Origin: Flavobacterium daejeonense DSM 17708 | GTDB lineage: Bacteria > Bacteroidota > Bacteroidia > Flavobacteriales > Flavobacteriaceae | Reading direction: 5' to 3' | DNA length: 40,604 bases | Assembly: GCF_000425425.1 (NCBI RefSeq) | Contig: NZ_AUDK01000033.1 | Span: 1 to 40,604, forward strand | Part shown: positions 22,503 through 31,720 of the stretch, one piece after another | Layout of the letters: the number at the start of each line of letters is the position of its first letter | Numbering within the stretch: position 1 is the stretch's first letter | The notes under the pieces: generated by a model | Seen by the model: only the letters and a program-made list of their open reading frames with translations | Database searches by the model: none | Told to the model about the DNA's origin: nothing | Made by a program: the position numbers and the translations under genes

Positions 22503-22881
22503 TCAAGAAAATGATAACCCTGATAATGATTATCAGGGTTATTTTATAGAACGGTTGGAAAGAAATCCAAAAATGGTTTTTAAAGCAATGATTTTAATAT
22601 TAGGAGTTTCTATTGTAGGTTCTGTTTTATACTCTGTATTTAAAGAACCTTATGTTAGAAAACCTTTAGTAGTAAAAAGTAATTCAATTGAAAATACTCT
22701 TTCTACTGGTTTAGGTGGGTTAATAAATGCAGGAAGTTCAATAAATGAAATCAAAGATTTAGATTCTAAAATTCAAACAATTTTAGCTAAAAAAACTTTG
22801 ACAAAACAAGATAGTACTGAACTGCTTAATTCATTAAATGAATTACAAATTATTCAAAAACGTTTAAATCCAAAGAAATAA
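22483..22881 (+). CDS. TraL-position single-pass membrane protein
   Basis: A 132-residue protein: polar N-terminus rich in Asn/Asp, one membrane helix (residues ~34-53, AMILILGVSIVGSVLYSVF), and a mostly helical periplasmic part (SSINEIKDLDSKIQTILA). It lies exactly where traL lies in related elements, between traK and traM, overlapping traK by 20 bp and traM by 1 bp. I assign it by position and topology. A perfect hairpin is embedded near its start. Confidence 0.6.
   Translation: MKNSNYNQENDNPDNDYQGYFIERLERNPKMVFKAMILILGVSIVGSVLYSVFKEPYVRKPLVVKSNSIENTLSTGLGGLINAGSSINEIKDLDSKIQTILAKKTLTKQDSTELLNSLNELQIIQKRLNPKK
22514..22546 (+). terminator. Intragenic terminator-like hairpin in the traL-position gene
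   Basis: ATAACCCTGATAAT-g-ATTATCAGGGTTAT, a perfect 14-bp stem with an essentially closed loop, followed by TTTTATAG. It lies at codons 11-21 of the gene. Confidence 0.6.
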
Positions 22882-24038
22882 TGGCAAAAATAAATTTTAA
22901 GCAACAAAAATACATACTTCCTTTAATTCTATTTCCTTTTACAATTTTAGGGTTCTATCTGTACAAAGATACTTTCAAAGATGAACCTAAAACGGTAGTT
23001 GTTGGAAATGATGGAATGCAAAGTAATATTTCTGATGTATCAGAAAGTATTAAAGATAGAGAGCTAAAGGATAAATTAGAAAATTATGAGAACTCTTATA
23101 AAGATGCAAACGGTTATAGTGCCATTTCCGAATTAGAAGAAGAGGAACTACCAACTTATCAAAATGGGATTAATTCTAAAAATGATGATTTAGATAATCA
23201 AATTTTGACCAGTAAAAAATTGCAAGAAGAAAAGGCAAAAGGTTATAATCCTATTCGAAATCAAAGCAATGAAAATAAAGAATTATTGGCATTATTTAAA
23301 AAGGAAAAAGAACCAGTAAAAGAAGTATCTGAAAAAGAAGAAGATTACAATCCTATTAAAATGATGCAGGAACAGGCTAGACTAATGGATAGTTTGAATA
23401 AAGCAAATGACCCTGAATATCAAGAGGAATTAAAGCGATTAAAAAAACAGGAAGCTTTTGAAAAAGAAAAAGCTAACCGAAACAGCAAAAAATTAGCAGT
23501 TCAAAAAGCATCGTCTTTAAGAAACAATTTTAATACTATAAAACCAGTAAAAGCAAATGAATTTATCAAAGCAATCATTGATGAAAATACAAAAGGTTAT
23601 GCAGGTAGTAGAATTAGAATTAAACTTTTAGAAGATATTAAAGTAGGTACAAATCTTTTAAAAAAAGGAACGTATTTATATGCTATCATAAACGGTTTTA
23701 CCGAGCAAAGAGTTATGATGAAAGTAATATCTGTTATGTATCAAAATAAAATTTTGCCAGTAAATTTAGATGTGTTCGATTTGGATGGTATGCTTGGTTT
23801 GTATGTTCCGGCTTCTGCTTTTAGAGATTTTACCAAAGAATTAGGTAGTACTACAATGCAAGGACAAGATATTTCAAGCGGTAATAGTGAGGATTTTGTA
23901 ATGAGTACAATTGGAAAAGCATTTCAATCCACCTCGCAAGCTTTAGCAACAGCTATTCGCAAGAATAAAGCAAAATTTAAATACAGTACTTATATTTTTT
24001 TAATAGACCAAGAAGAACTTAAAAATCAAAATAACTAA
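22881..24038 (+). CDS. traM: TraM, VirB10-like core protein
   Basis: A 385-residue protein with a short cytoplasmic tail, one membrane helix (residues ~11-29), a long charged periplasmic linker (~40-215), and a C-terminal beta-rich TraM domain (IRIKLLEDIKVGTNLLKKGT; YLYAIINGF; RVMMKVISVMY; LPVNLDVFDLDGMLGLYVPA) that corresponds to the VirB10 beta-barrel. It spans the envelope, linking the inner-membrane complex to TraN at the outer membrane. Start overlaps the previous stop (TAATGG). traN follows 4 bp later. Confidence 0.92.
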   Translation: MAKINFKQQKYILPLILFPFTILGFYLYKDTFKDEPKTVVVGNDGMQSNISDVSESIKDRELKDKLENYENSYKDANGYSAISELEEEELPTYQNGINSKNDDLDNQILTSKKLQEEKAKGYNPIRNQSNENKELLALFKKEKEPVKEVSEKEEDYNPIKMMQEQARLMDSLNKANDPEYQEELKRLKKQEAFEKEKANRNSKKLAVQKASSLRNNFNTIKPVKANEFIKAIIDENTKGYAGSRIRIKLLEDIKVGTNLLKKGTYLYAIINGFTEQRVMMKVISVMYQNKILPVNLDVFDLDGMLGLYVPASAFRDFTKELGSTTMQGQDISSGNSEDFVMSTIGKAFQSTSQALATAIRKNKAKFKYSTYIFLIDQEELKNQNN

Positions 24039-24042
24039 TACG

Positions 24043-24951
24043 ATGAAAAACAAATTATTTTTTTTAGCAGCATTAATATTTTTTTCAATTGCATCATTTG
24101 CACAAAATGATTCTGTAGAAAAGACAGAAGATTATATTTCCAGAATTAAAGATGCAGGGATGCAAGGACAACAAGCAAAAGAGGATTTGACTTGGTTATT
24201 TATTACAGATGATGTTTCTATTCATTTTCGCTCTCCTGAACCGATCCAGTACGTTGATATATCTTCAAATTTAGTTGTTGGAGATTTGCCAGTAGAAAAT
24301 GTATTAAGAATAAAATACGTTCCCGAAAATGACACCTTAAAAAAAGTGAATGTTAGTAGTGATAATGAAGTTGCTATAGTAACTGTTGTTGGACAATCAT
24401 TTCTTGCTCAATATAGAATCAATTACACTCAAAATAAAGATTCAAAACTTACATCTACAGAAATCGAAATTCAACCTAAAGACATGAAACCTTTAGAATT
24501 TCCAAAGGTTACATTAACTAATAATGAGTTGAAGAGTTATTCGTATGAATTGCTAAAAAGAAAACCGACTTTTAAAAATGTTACTTCTAAAAGTCTTGGT
24601 TTAATAGCTTCATTGAATAACATATATTCTTTCGGAGATTATATTTTTCTTGATGTATCTTATAAAAACCGAACCAATATAAAATATGATTTTAACGAAG
24701 TAAGATTTAAAATTGAGGATAAAAAAATATTTAAAGCTACCAACGTTCAAGAGTTAGAAGTAAAGCCTGATTTCACTCTTTACAATAATAAATCCTTTAG
24801 AAAGAATTTTAGAAATATTTATGTATTTAAAAAATTCACTTTTCCAAATTCTAAGGTTTTGAATATTCAATTAACCGAAGAACAAATAAGCGGACGAATG
24901 ATTGAATTAAAAATTGATTACAGAGATTTACTAAACGCTGATACACTTTAA
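24043..24951 (+). CDS. traN: TraN (DUF4138), VirB9-like protein
   Basis: A 302-residue exported protein: signal peptide (ending ASFAQN, ~22 residues) and a beta-rich mature part with the conserved segments TWLFITDDVSIHFRSPEP, GDLPVENVLRIKYVP and VTVVGQSFLAQYRINY, plus a C-terminal domain containing SFGDYIFLDVSYKNRTNIKY. This is the TraN/DUF4138 family, which pairs with TraM in the outer-membrane core. It lies between traM and a traO-like gene in the canonical order. Confidence 0.92.
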   Translation: MKNKLFFLAALIFFSIASFAQNDSVEKTEDYISRIKDAGMQGQQAKEDLTWLFITDDVSIHFRSPEPIQYVDISSNLVVGDLPVENVLRIKYVPENDTLKKVNVSSDNEVAIVTVVGQSFLAQYRINYTQNKDSKLTSTEIEIQPKDMKPLEFPKVTLTNNELKSYSYELLKRKPTFKNVTSKSLGLIASLNNIYSFGDYIFLDVSYKNRTNIKYDFNEVRFKIEDKKIFKATNVQELEVKPDFTLYNNKSFRKNFRNIYVFKKFTFPNSKVLNIQLTEEQISGRMIELKIDYRDLLNADTL

Positions 24952-24961
24952 TAATAAAATT

Positions 24962-25423
24962 ATGAATAGATTTTTTTTAGTTGCAATATTTATTATCTCA
25001 GGATATACAATGAACGCACAGGATGGATATAAGCACTTCTTTTTTAAAGGAGGTGCTGTTATATCAAATGGAATAAATGTTGGATTAGGATTTGATTTTG
25101 CAGGGCAATATTATAATTCTGTTGAAATATCGGCAAACTATTTTAAGAGAAACGATTTAATTGATTATGAAAATTATTTGTTTGGTGTGAATTATAAACC
25201 TCTGCTTTTTAGAGAAAGAAATACTTTAGGAAAATTAAGGGTTGGGGTTTATGCAGGAAGTGGAACAGAAAATTTTGCTATTGCCCCAAATATTGGATTT
25301 GAATTTATCCAATCTTTATCTAATAACGTGGATTTGTTTTTAAGTAATGATAACGGTTATTATTTTGAAACTAGTCAAAAATGGGTTACGACTGCAAATA
25401 TAGGATTAAGAATAGCTTTATAA
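24962..25423 (+). CDS. traO: TraO-like outer-membrane beta-barrel protein
   Basis: A 153-residue exported protein: signal peptide (ending MNAQDG, ~19 residues), then alternating strands with aromatic belts and Gly (AVISNGINVGLGFDFAGQYY, LFGVNYKPLLF, LGKLRVGVYAGSG, TTANIGLRIAL ending in a C-terminal strand). That is the pattern of a small beta-barrel such as the TraO family of Bacteroidota conjugative elements. Position directly after traN fits. Confidence 0.75.
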   Translation: MNRFFLVAIFIISGYTMNAQDGYKHFFFKGGAVISNGINVGLGFDFAGQYYNSVEISANYFKRNDLIDYENYLFGVNYKPLLFRERNTLGKLRVGVYAGSGTENFAIAPNIGFEFIQSLSNNVDLFLSNDNGYYFETSQKWVTTANIGLRIAL

Positions 25424-25435
25424 CACAAATAAATT

Positions 25436-27430
25436 ATGGAAGAAAACCAAAGTCAGAAAAAGCTTTATGGCTTTTTACAAATGGCGGTATATGGCTTAGT
25501 TGTTTTAGATGTTTTGGTTAATGTTTATAAAGGAGAAGCTTTTTTAGGAATGGGTAACGTTGTTCTTCAAAAATTCTCTGCAATTGTAATTTTTTCAAAA
25601 CCTTTATACTTTAAGTTATTTACTTTATTGTTAATTTGTTTAGTTGGAATTGGAACTTTAGCAAAAAAAAAATTAGATATTAATGTTAAAAATCACATTG
25701 TATATCCTTTAGTTTTAGGATTACTTTCTTTGTTCAGTTCAATTTTATTTTTAACTGTTTCAAAAGAAAATCCCGAAAATTTACTATTATCCTATACCGA
25801 TAAGTATGAGTTGGCTTATATTATACTTTCGTTTCTAGGTGCAATTTTAACTTTAGTTGCAATTGATAATATTAGTAAGATTGTCAAATCAGGTTTTGGA
25901 AAAGATAAATGGAATGTCGAGGGTGAGAGTTTTATGCAAGAAACAATAATAGATGATACCCCATATTCAATTAATCTACCTACTCAATTTTATTATGATA
26001 AAAAAATTCATAATGGATATATAAATATTAATCCATTTAGAGGAACTATTGTAATTGGAACTCCAGGATCGGGTAAAAGTTTTGGAGTTATAAATCCAGC
26101 TATTAGACAACTGATAAAGAAAGGATTTACAATGTGTTTATATGATTTTAAATTTCCAGACTTAGGAAAAATAGCCTATTATCATTACTGTTTAGGTAAA
26201 CAGCAAGGAAGATTAAAAAATCATAACTTCCATGTTATTAATCTTAATGATGTAGAGAAAAGTAATAGAATAAATCCTTTAAATTCAAAGTACGTTAATA
26301 CTTTAGCCGAAGCTTCGGAAATTGCCGAAGCTATGGTTGAAGCTTTGAAAAAAGGAGATAGAGGAGGAGGAGGAGCAGACCAATTTTTTACTCAATCAGC
26401 AATTAACTTTTTAGCTAGTTCAATTTATTTTCTAGCTAAATATGAGAAAGGGAAATACTCTTCTCTTCCTCATTTATTAGCATTTATTAATAAAGGTTAT
26501 GAAGAAATTTTTACGGTATTATATTCAAATACTGAATTACATTCTTTATTATCTCCTTTTTATAGTGCTTTTGAAAAAAAAGCGTTTGACCAGTTAGAGG
26601 GGCAAATTGGTACATTGAAAGTTTTTATAAGTAGGTTAGCTACTAAAGAATCATTTTGGGTTTTTTCAGATGATGATTTTAACCTCAAAATATCAGACCC
26701 CGAAAATCCATCTATTTTGATTTTAGCCAATGACCCTGCCACACAAAATATTAATTCAGCTTTGTACTCGTTAGTTTTAAATAGAATGTTAAAATTGATA
26801 AATTCAAAGAATAACTTACCAACTTCTATCGTAGTTGATGAAGTACCTACTTTGTATATTCATAAGATTGAAAATCTTATTGCTACTGCAAGAAGTAATA
26901 AAGTTGCGGTATTATTGGGTTTACAAGAATTACCACAATTTAAACAGCAGTATGGAAAAGAAACAGCTGATTCAATTAATTCAATTGTTGGTAATATTTT
27001 ATCAGGTTCTGTAAGGAATAAAGAAACTTTAGATTGGTTAGAAAGGCTTTTCGGTAAAGTAAAACAAAAAGGTGAGGGGTTGAGTATTGACAGAAATAAA
27101 ACCTCAGTTTCCTATAATGAGAAATTAGATGCTTTAATTCCTGCGGGTAAAATAGCCAGTTTAAGAACTGGTGAAATGGTAGGTATTATAGCTAAAGATG
27201 TTGGAGAATCAGATTTTGGAAATTATAAAACGTCAGCTGTTAATTGTAAAATAAATTTGAACCTTAAAAATCTTAAGATTGAAGAAGATAATTATAAAGA
27301 ACTGCCTAATTATTATGACTTTGGAAGTCAAAAAGATGAAATCCTTTTTAAGAATTTCAAAAAAATAAATGATGAAATCACATTCTTTGTTAAGGATTTG
27401 ATGGAAGAAATTTTATCAAATAAAAATTAA
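25436..27430 (+). CDS. VirD4-like type IV coupling protein
   Basis: A 664-residue protein with four N-terminal membrane helices (within residues ~10-145) and a cytoplasmic hexameric ATPase domain. Walker A is GTPGSGKS (208-215), Walker B SIVVDEV (464-470), with the family-typical YDFKFPDLGK after Walker A and LLGLQELPQFKQQYGKETAD near the end. It brings the MobB-bound strand to the channel. In related elements the coupling gene (mobC) follows the relaxase; here it lies at the end of the tra genes. A small terminator-like hairpin lies in codons 8-14. Confidence 0.92.
   Translation: MEENQSQKKLYGFLQMAVYGLVVLDVLVNVYKGEAFLGMGNVVLQKFSAIVIFSKPLYFKLFTLLLICLVGIGTLAKKKLDINVKNHIVYPLVLGLLSLFSSILFLTVSKENPENLLLSYTDKYELAYIILSFLGAILTLVAIDNISKIVKSGFGKDKWNVEGESFMQETIIDDTPYSINLPTQFYYDKKIHNGYININPFRGTIVIGTPGSGKSFGVINPAIRQLIKKGFTMCLYDFKFPDLGKIAYYHYCLGKQQGRLKNHNFHVINLNDVEKSNRINPLNSKYVNTLAEASEIAEAMVEALKKGDRGGGGADQFFTQSAINFLASSIYFLAKYEKGKYSSLPHLLAFINKGYEEIFTVLYSNTELHSLLSPFYSAFEKKAFDQLEGQIGTLKVFISRLATKESFWVFSDDDFNLKISDPENPSILILANDPATQNINSALYSLVLNRMLKLINSKNNLPTSIVVDEVPTLYIHKIENLIATARSNKVAVLLGLQELPQFKQQYGKETADSINSIVGNILSGSVRNKETLDWLERLFGKVKQKGEGLSIDRNKTSVSYNEKLDALIPAGKIASLRTGEMVGIIAKDVGESDFGNYKTSAVNCKINLNLKNLKIEEDNYKELPNYYDFGSQKDEILFKNFKKINDEITFFVKDLMEEILSNKN
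25457..25476 (+). terminator. Intragenic terminator-like hairpin in the coupling protein gene
   Basis: AAAAAGC-tttatg-GCTTTTT, 7-bp stem whose right arm is itself the T-run, in codons 8-14. Weaker than the other intragenic hairpins. Confidence 0.4.
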
Positions 27431-27454
27431 ATTATTAATCTAAAATAAGAAGAA

Positions 27455-28138
27455 ATGAATAAATATTTGCTTCTCTTTTTTGGACTTTTTTTTCAAATAA
27501 TAATGTATTCTCAAAATTTCAATTCTATTTCTTTTCAGAGAGATTATAAAAATATCTCAATTAAAAAGCAAGAAGAGATTATAAAAAAGAAACCGCTAGA
27601 TACTGTTTTTAAAAAAGATTCAACAAGTGCAAAATTTGCACAGGTTCAGAAAAAAATAGTTGTTAATAAACCAATTCTTGAAAAAACTGATTTATACAAC
27701 AGTTTAACCTTGCCTTTAGATGAATTAAAAATCACATCTAATTACGGTATGAGATTTCATCCAGTAAAAGCAAAATGGATATTCCATGATGGAATAGATT
27801 TCAGAGCTAACAATGATACAATAAAATCAATGTTAGATGGGGTGGTTCTGAACTCAGGTTATAACAAAGGCTTAGGTTATTTTATCAAAGTAAAGTATAA
27901 TGATTATGTAGTTACTTATGCTCATTTGAATGAATACTTTTATTTGAAGAATGATTTTGTAAAAGTCGGAACTGCTCTTGGTGTAACAGGAAATACAGGA
28001 TTGTCAACAAGCGCACATTTGCATTTCTCCGTTAGTTATAAAGGAGAAAGTATTAATCCTTTAGGATTTATTAAAGATTTAGTTTTAATCGATAAAAACA
28101 TACAAACATTTAAAAATTTAGCTCAAAATATTGAGTGA
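27455..28138 (+). CDS. M23-family peptidoglycan endopeptidase
   Basis: A 227-residue exported enzyme: signal peptide (~20 residues, ending MYSQN), charged linker, and a LytM/M23 domain from ~86. The zinc ligands and catalytic residues are intact: HDGID (H111, D115), YAHL (H157), and SAHLHF (H188, H190); the fold-typical SNYGMRFHP and DGVVLNSGYNKGLG are present. It cuts peptide cross-links in the cell wall, probably opening a path for the transfer channel, the role played by the lytic transglycosylase VirB1 elsewhere. It follows the coupling gene by 24 bp. Confidence 0.9.
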   Translation: MNKYLLLFFGLFFQIIMYSQNFNSISFQRDYKNISIKKQEEIIKKKPLDTVFKKDSTSAKFAQVQKKIVVNKPILEKTDLYNSLTLPLDELKITSNYGMRFHPVKAKWIFHDGIDFRANNDTIKSMLDGVVLNSGYNKGLGYFIKVKYNDYVVTYAHLNEYFYLKNDFVKVGTALGVTGNTGLSTSAHLHFSVSYKGESINPLGFIKDLVLIDKNIQTFKNLAQNIE

Positions 28139-28169
28139 TAAACAATACATTAATTTAAACAATAAAAAC

Positions 28170-29432
28170 ATGGAAAATTTTAGCTTAAATGAAGTTCCTA
28201 GAGAGGACTTAAAGGCATTGGGATTAATAAAAAATGATATAGTAACTTTGAAAGAAGATACTCTTAAACAGCTTTTAAAAGGCGAATTAACGGATTTTGT
28301 TAAGTTAGATAACATCAATATTAATGGAACTGATAATATTTCATTAGATGCTAAATTATCGCTTCATAAAAAGGAAAATGGAGGGGTTTCATTATTAATT
28401 CATCCAATTTATAATGAAGTCAATATTCCTAAAGAATTAACTCCAGATGAAGCAAAATTAATTCAGGAAAATGGAGCTACTGAAAAAGTAATTTCTGCTT
28501 ATGGAAAATTAACTAATTTTGGAAATGCTAATTATGAGCATGACCCAAAAAACAAACAAAGTTTCTTTGTAGAACTGGAAAAATTTGATGGAAAGAAAAC
28601 TGTTCTTTGGGGAGTTGAACTTCAAAAAGCTTTAGAAGAATCTAATCTTAAAAAAGGAGATATGATTCAAATTTCACACTTAGGCAAAGTTCCAGTACTT
28701 GTAGATGTTCCAGTATATGATGATAAAAATGTTTTTATCAAAACTGAGGAAAAAACAGTTGATAAAAACATTTGGAACATTGAACCTTTTTCAGAACACA
28801 AGAAAAAAGAAAAGACACTTGTTTATGAATTTGATAAAGAAACAAAAAGTTTTGTTTCAGTTGATGCTTCAAATATTCAACCACCATTTCAAGTGAATGG
28901 AAAAAATCTATCTGAAAAAAATAAAGAAGATTTCAAAAAAGGAAAAAAAGTTGAATTAGAAGATGGTATTGAAATTCAATATTCGCCAACTTCTAAAGAT
29001 TCTATAAAAGCAAATAAAAATTTACTAATAACTTCTTTGTTGTTAGATGGTGGATTATCTTATCTGTTTATTAAAGCTAGTCGTACCATAGCTGATAAAC
29101 TAGATAAGAAAAAAGAAACTGAGTATTCAAGAGGGTATTTAGAAGCCTTGAAAAAAATTCAAAATGATTTAGAAAGGAAAGCTCATAATTTTCCAAATGA
29201 CACTAAAATTCAAAATGATTTAAGTTCTATTAAGGGAGAAATTACACGCTTTACAACTGCTTCAAATATTACACTTACAAAACAAAAATCAGTTAATGAT
29301 GTTTTAGAAAAAGTAAATGACCCTGAAATTGAAAATTCAGCTAAACATCAAAAAGAGGAAAAATTAAAAGAGGAAAAACTTGAAACTTCAAAAAAGGTTG
29401 AAATAGAAACAACGTATAAAATAGGACGATAA
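28170..29432 (+). CDS. DUF4099/DUF3945-like protein
   Basis: A 420-residue charged soluble protein. ATG at 28170 is preferred over TTG at 28131, which would overlap the preceding gene. Residues 1-90 fit DUF4099 (VPREDLKALGLI; LKQLLKGELTDFV; LDAKLSLHKKENGG). The middle has LWGVELQKALEESNLKKGDM followed by IQISHLGKVPV, a small beta domain also found attached to conjugative relaxases and primases. A DUF3945-like part follows, then a helical, Lys/Glu-rich tail. It may be a DNA-handling partner in transfer or establishment; that is inference. Confidence 0.6.
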   Translation: MENFSLNEVPREDLKALGLIKNDIVTLKEDTLKQLLKGELTDFVKLDNININGTDNISLDAKLSLHKKENGGVSLLIHPIYNEVNIPKELTPDEAKLIQENGATEKVISAYGKLTNFGNANYEHDPKNKQSFFVELEKFDGKKTVLWGVELQKALEESNLKKGDMIQISHLGKVPVLVDVPVYDDKNVFIKTEEKTVDKNIWNIEPFSEHKKKEKTLVYEFDKETKSFVSVDASNIQPPFQVNGKNLSEKNKEDFKKGKKVELEDGIEIQYSPTSKDSIKANKNLLITSLLLDGGLSYLFIKASRTIADKLDKKKETEYSRGYLEALKKIQNDLERKAHNFPNDTKIQNDLSSIKGEITRFTTASNITLTKQKSVNDVLEKVNDPEIENSAKHQKEEKLKEEKLETSKKVEIETTYKIGR

Positions 29433-29437
29433 ATCAA

Positions 29438-30076
29438 ATGAATTTCCTTAATAACATCGGTTTTACTAATAATACTATCTCCATATTTGGGGATAGTATT
29501 ATCTATGATAACGAATTAAATAAAATATATTTTACCTATCATAAAGCGTTTTTTGAACCAAATTTCAAAAATGAAATGCTATCTATTACTAGAGAAAGAT
29601 TTATTCCTGCTGATTTTTTTAATTTAATTAATCCTTTAGAATCAGCATTTATATATGAGGTATATTTTTTTAATTCTTTTTTGGATGCTATGGCTTTTTA
29701 TCAAATCAAAAAAAACATTTCATTCAATCATGCTTTGTTTGTTGTTACTGGAAACAATCCTAAATTTTCATATATCCAATATCTAAAGAAAGATTATACT
29801 AATTTAAAAAAATTTTATTTAGTCTATCCTAACTCATTTTATGGTAAAATGTTAGATATTAAAATTGCTTGTTACCTTAAAGGAATTAATAACGTTTCTT
29901 TTATTCTTAAAGACAATATTTTAACTGTTTACTATAATAGTCAATCGGTTTCTATAAATAGAAACTACGTCACTTTATCAATGATTCGTAAAGCCTTGAA
30001 TATAACATTACCATACAAAACTTTTAAATCAAAAATTGCTAAAAGCTATTTTGAAGAGCTTATTCTAAATAAATAA
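29438..30076 (+). CDS. Hypothetical protein, possibly a degenerate Toprim-like domain
   Basis: A 212-residue soluble protein. FNSFLDAMAFYQI near residues 78-90 recalls the E-S-x-x-D-A-[LM]-[AS] core of Toprim domains (DUF3991 type), but the usual Glu is replaced (Asn-Ser), followed by LFVVTGNNPKFSYIQYL where the family has a strand and Gly. The first codons contain a strong hairpin. It starts 6 bp after the DUF4099 protein, with which Toprim-type proteins often occur. The identification is tentative and the catalytic site would be impaired. Confidence 0.45.
   Translation: MNFLNNIGFTNNTISIFGDSIIYDNELNKIYFTYHKAFFEPNFKNEMLSITRERFIPADFFNLINPLESAFIYEVYFFNSFLDAMAFYQIKKNISFNHALFVVTGNNPKFSYIQYLKKDYTNLKKFYLVYPNSFYGKMLDIKIACYLKGINNVSFILKDNILTVYYNSQSVSINRNYVTLSMIRKALNITLPYKTFKSKIAKSYFEELILNK
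29471..29500 (+). repeat. Hairpin near the start of the 29438 gene
   Basis: AATACTATCTCC and GGGGATAGTATT form a 12-bp stem with one G-T pair and a short loop, within codons 12-21. There is no T-run, so it is not a classical terminator. Confidence 0.55.
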
Positions 30077-30083
30077 TTATACT

Positions 30084-30719
30084 ATGATTATGAGAAAAAT
30101 ATTATTGCTAATTCTATTTTCTTTTGCTTTATTTTCTTGCGATAATAGAGAAAAAAAGACTATGGGAAAAATTTCATTAGAGATTTTTGTTTACAACCAA
30201 CCATCAAAAAATATTTATGATGCTGTTAGGATTCCTATTTCAAAAATGTATTTTAAAGATAATAACTTCATAGAAGTATTACCTGATTTTGAAAATAGAA
30301 AACAAATTCCTTTTGCTTTTATAACTGGAGATAAATATGCGAGATTTAATAATCTTGAAAAAATAAATCAGATTACCAAATTTTATGACCTTGCTAAAAA
30401 AAACTTTGGAGTTAAATTTATAAATGATTCTATTCAAAATTATACTTCCAAAAAAATACTTACTGATACCTCTTTTAATGGCTACAATTACAAAAGAGTT
30501 GCAATAGCTACTAAGAAAGATTATACAGTGTTTTATATCCATCAAACAGATACTATTTTACCGTTTTCATTATCAAAACAATTTGATAAAGATTTTCACG
30601 GGATTTTAAATCGGGTTGATACTTATGAAATTGAAAAGGATCGTTTCACTTCTTTAAGAATGACAATTTCTGATACAATACCAAGTAACTTTTTTAATGC
30701 TCTAAATAATTTAAAATGA
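30084..30719 (+). CDS. Lipoprotein, unknown function
   Basis: A 211-residue lipoprotein: hydrophobic signal (KILLLILFSFALF), lipobox ending in Cys19 (FSCDN), and a soluble mature part with alternating strands and helices. Two ATG codons lie 6 bp apart (30084 and 30090); either gives a functional signal. No family recognised. It overlaps the next gene by 4 bp, so it is part of the tail of the tra operon and may contribute to envelope functions such as exclusion or mating-pair stability (inference). Confidence 0.6.
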   Translation: MIMRKILLLILFSFALFSCDNREKKTMGKISLEIFVYNQPSKNIYDAVRIPISKMYFKDNNFIEVLPDFENRKQIPFAFITGDKYARFNNLEKINQITKFYDLAKKNFGVKFINDSIQNYTSKKILTDTSFNGYNYKRVAIATKKDYTVFYIHQTDTILPFSLSKQFDKDFHGILNRVDTYEIEKDRFTSLRMTISDTIPSNFFNALNNLK

Positions 30720-31177
30720 AAAATAACAATACTGGTATAATTTTAAAGCCTACTAATCTTTATGCTATTGCGGTTGTAAGTAAATATTTAGTATTAGCTT
30801 TGCTGGCTTTAATTTTAGCTATCATTTTTTTTAATGGATTGATTTTTGTTTCTCTTGGATTTACTGCTTATATGTGGTATAAATTTTTATCTATTATTAG
30901 TATTAATTACATTATTTCTGAGGAAACAATTGTAGTAAGAACTGGAATATTATCAAGGACATTTAATTCTTTGGAATTATATAGAGTTAAAGACTATGTT
31001 ACCAAACAATCCGTTATAATGAGAATATTTAATGTAATGACAATTACATTAATTACAATGGACGAAACAAATCCTATTTTGAAAATAGAGGGGATTCCTT
31101 TCTCTAATATTGATGAAACTATTAGAGGTTTAGTTCAACAAAACAGAAGAAACAACAGAATTTTCGAAACAATTTAA
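30716..31177 (+). CDS. Membrane protein with bacterial PH-like (bPH2) domain
   Basis: A 153-residue protein with two adjacent membrane helices (residues ~20-65) followed by a small beta domain whose features match the YdbS/bPH2 family: YIISEETIVVRTGILSRTFN, then LELYRVKDYVTKQS and TITLITMDETNPILKIEGIP. The family function is unclear; PH-like domains bind lipids or proteins at the membrane. It overlaps the lipoprotein gene by 4 bp and precedes another lipoprotein by 11 bp. Confidence 0.75.
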   Translation: MKNNNTGIILKPTNLYAIAVVSKYLVLALLALILAIIFFNGLIFVSLGFTAYMWYKFLSIISINYIISEETIVVRTGILSRTFNSLELYRVKDYVTKQSVIMRIFNVMTITLITMDETNPILKIEGIPFSNIDETIRGLVQQNRRNNRIFETI

Positions 31178-31188
31178 ATTAATATACA

Positions 31189-31686
31189 ATGACTATTTCA
31201 AACAATTTTAAAAGTTTATTTTTGGGTTTAACTTTCTTAACTCTTTTCTCTTGTAGCAATGATGATGGAGAAAATGGAGAAAGCAGTAATTCAGAAGCCA
31301 TTATAAAAGTTGAAGTATTAAATACTTCAAATTTTACTGATTTTGACGAATCCTTGACCATTCAAATTATTGCTGATAATGCTAAAGAAATTAATGTTAC
31401 TGGAGAAACTTGGGATAACATTGATAACCCTGAAAACGTTGCTAGATGGTTTTCTAAATATGGGGAAATTTCAAGCCAAAACAGAACTTTTGTTACATCA
31501 AAAAAAGTTAAATCTTTAACAATTTCAAATGTTACAACTCCGAAAATCATTGATGATAATAACGTTCAGAAAATGAATACTACTGTTAAAGTTTACGCTG
31601 ATGATAAATTAATAAAAACAGAGGTTTTTAATTCATCTTATGGAAGCTCCAGTACTTTTACTGTTCCAGTAGTTTTAGGAAATTAA
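31189..31686 (+). CDS. Lipoprotein with Ig-like beta-rich mature part
   Basis: A 165-residue lipoprotein: signal peptide with lipobox FLTLFSC (Cys22) followed by SNDDGENG, the acidic tail after Cys that in Bacteroidota acts as a surface lipoprotein export signal. The rest is strand-rich (LTIQIIADNAKEINVTGETW, NTTVKVYADDKLIKTEVF, TFTVPVVLGN). No family recognised. Last gene of the transfer operon, followed by a strong terminator. Surface exposure suggests a role in recipient contact or exclusion (inference). Confidence 0.6.
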   Translation: MTISNNFKSLFLGLTFLTLFSCSNDDGENGESSNSEAIIKVEVLNTSNFTDFDESLTIQIIADNAKEINVTGETWDNIDNPENVARWFSKYGEISSQNRTFVTSKKVKSLTISNVTTPKIIDDNNVQKMNTTVKVYADDKLIKTEVFNSSYGSSSTFTVPVVLGN

Positions 31687-31720
31687 TTTTCCTTTTTTTA
31701 TCAATACAATTTTATAAATT

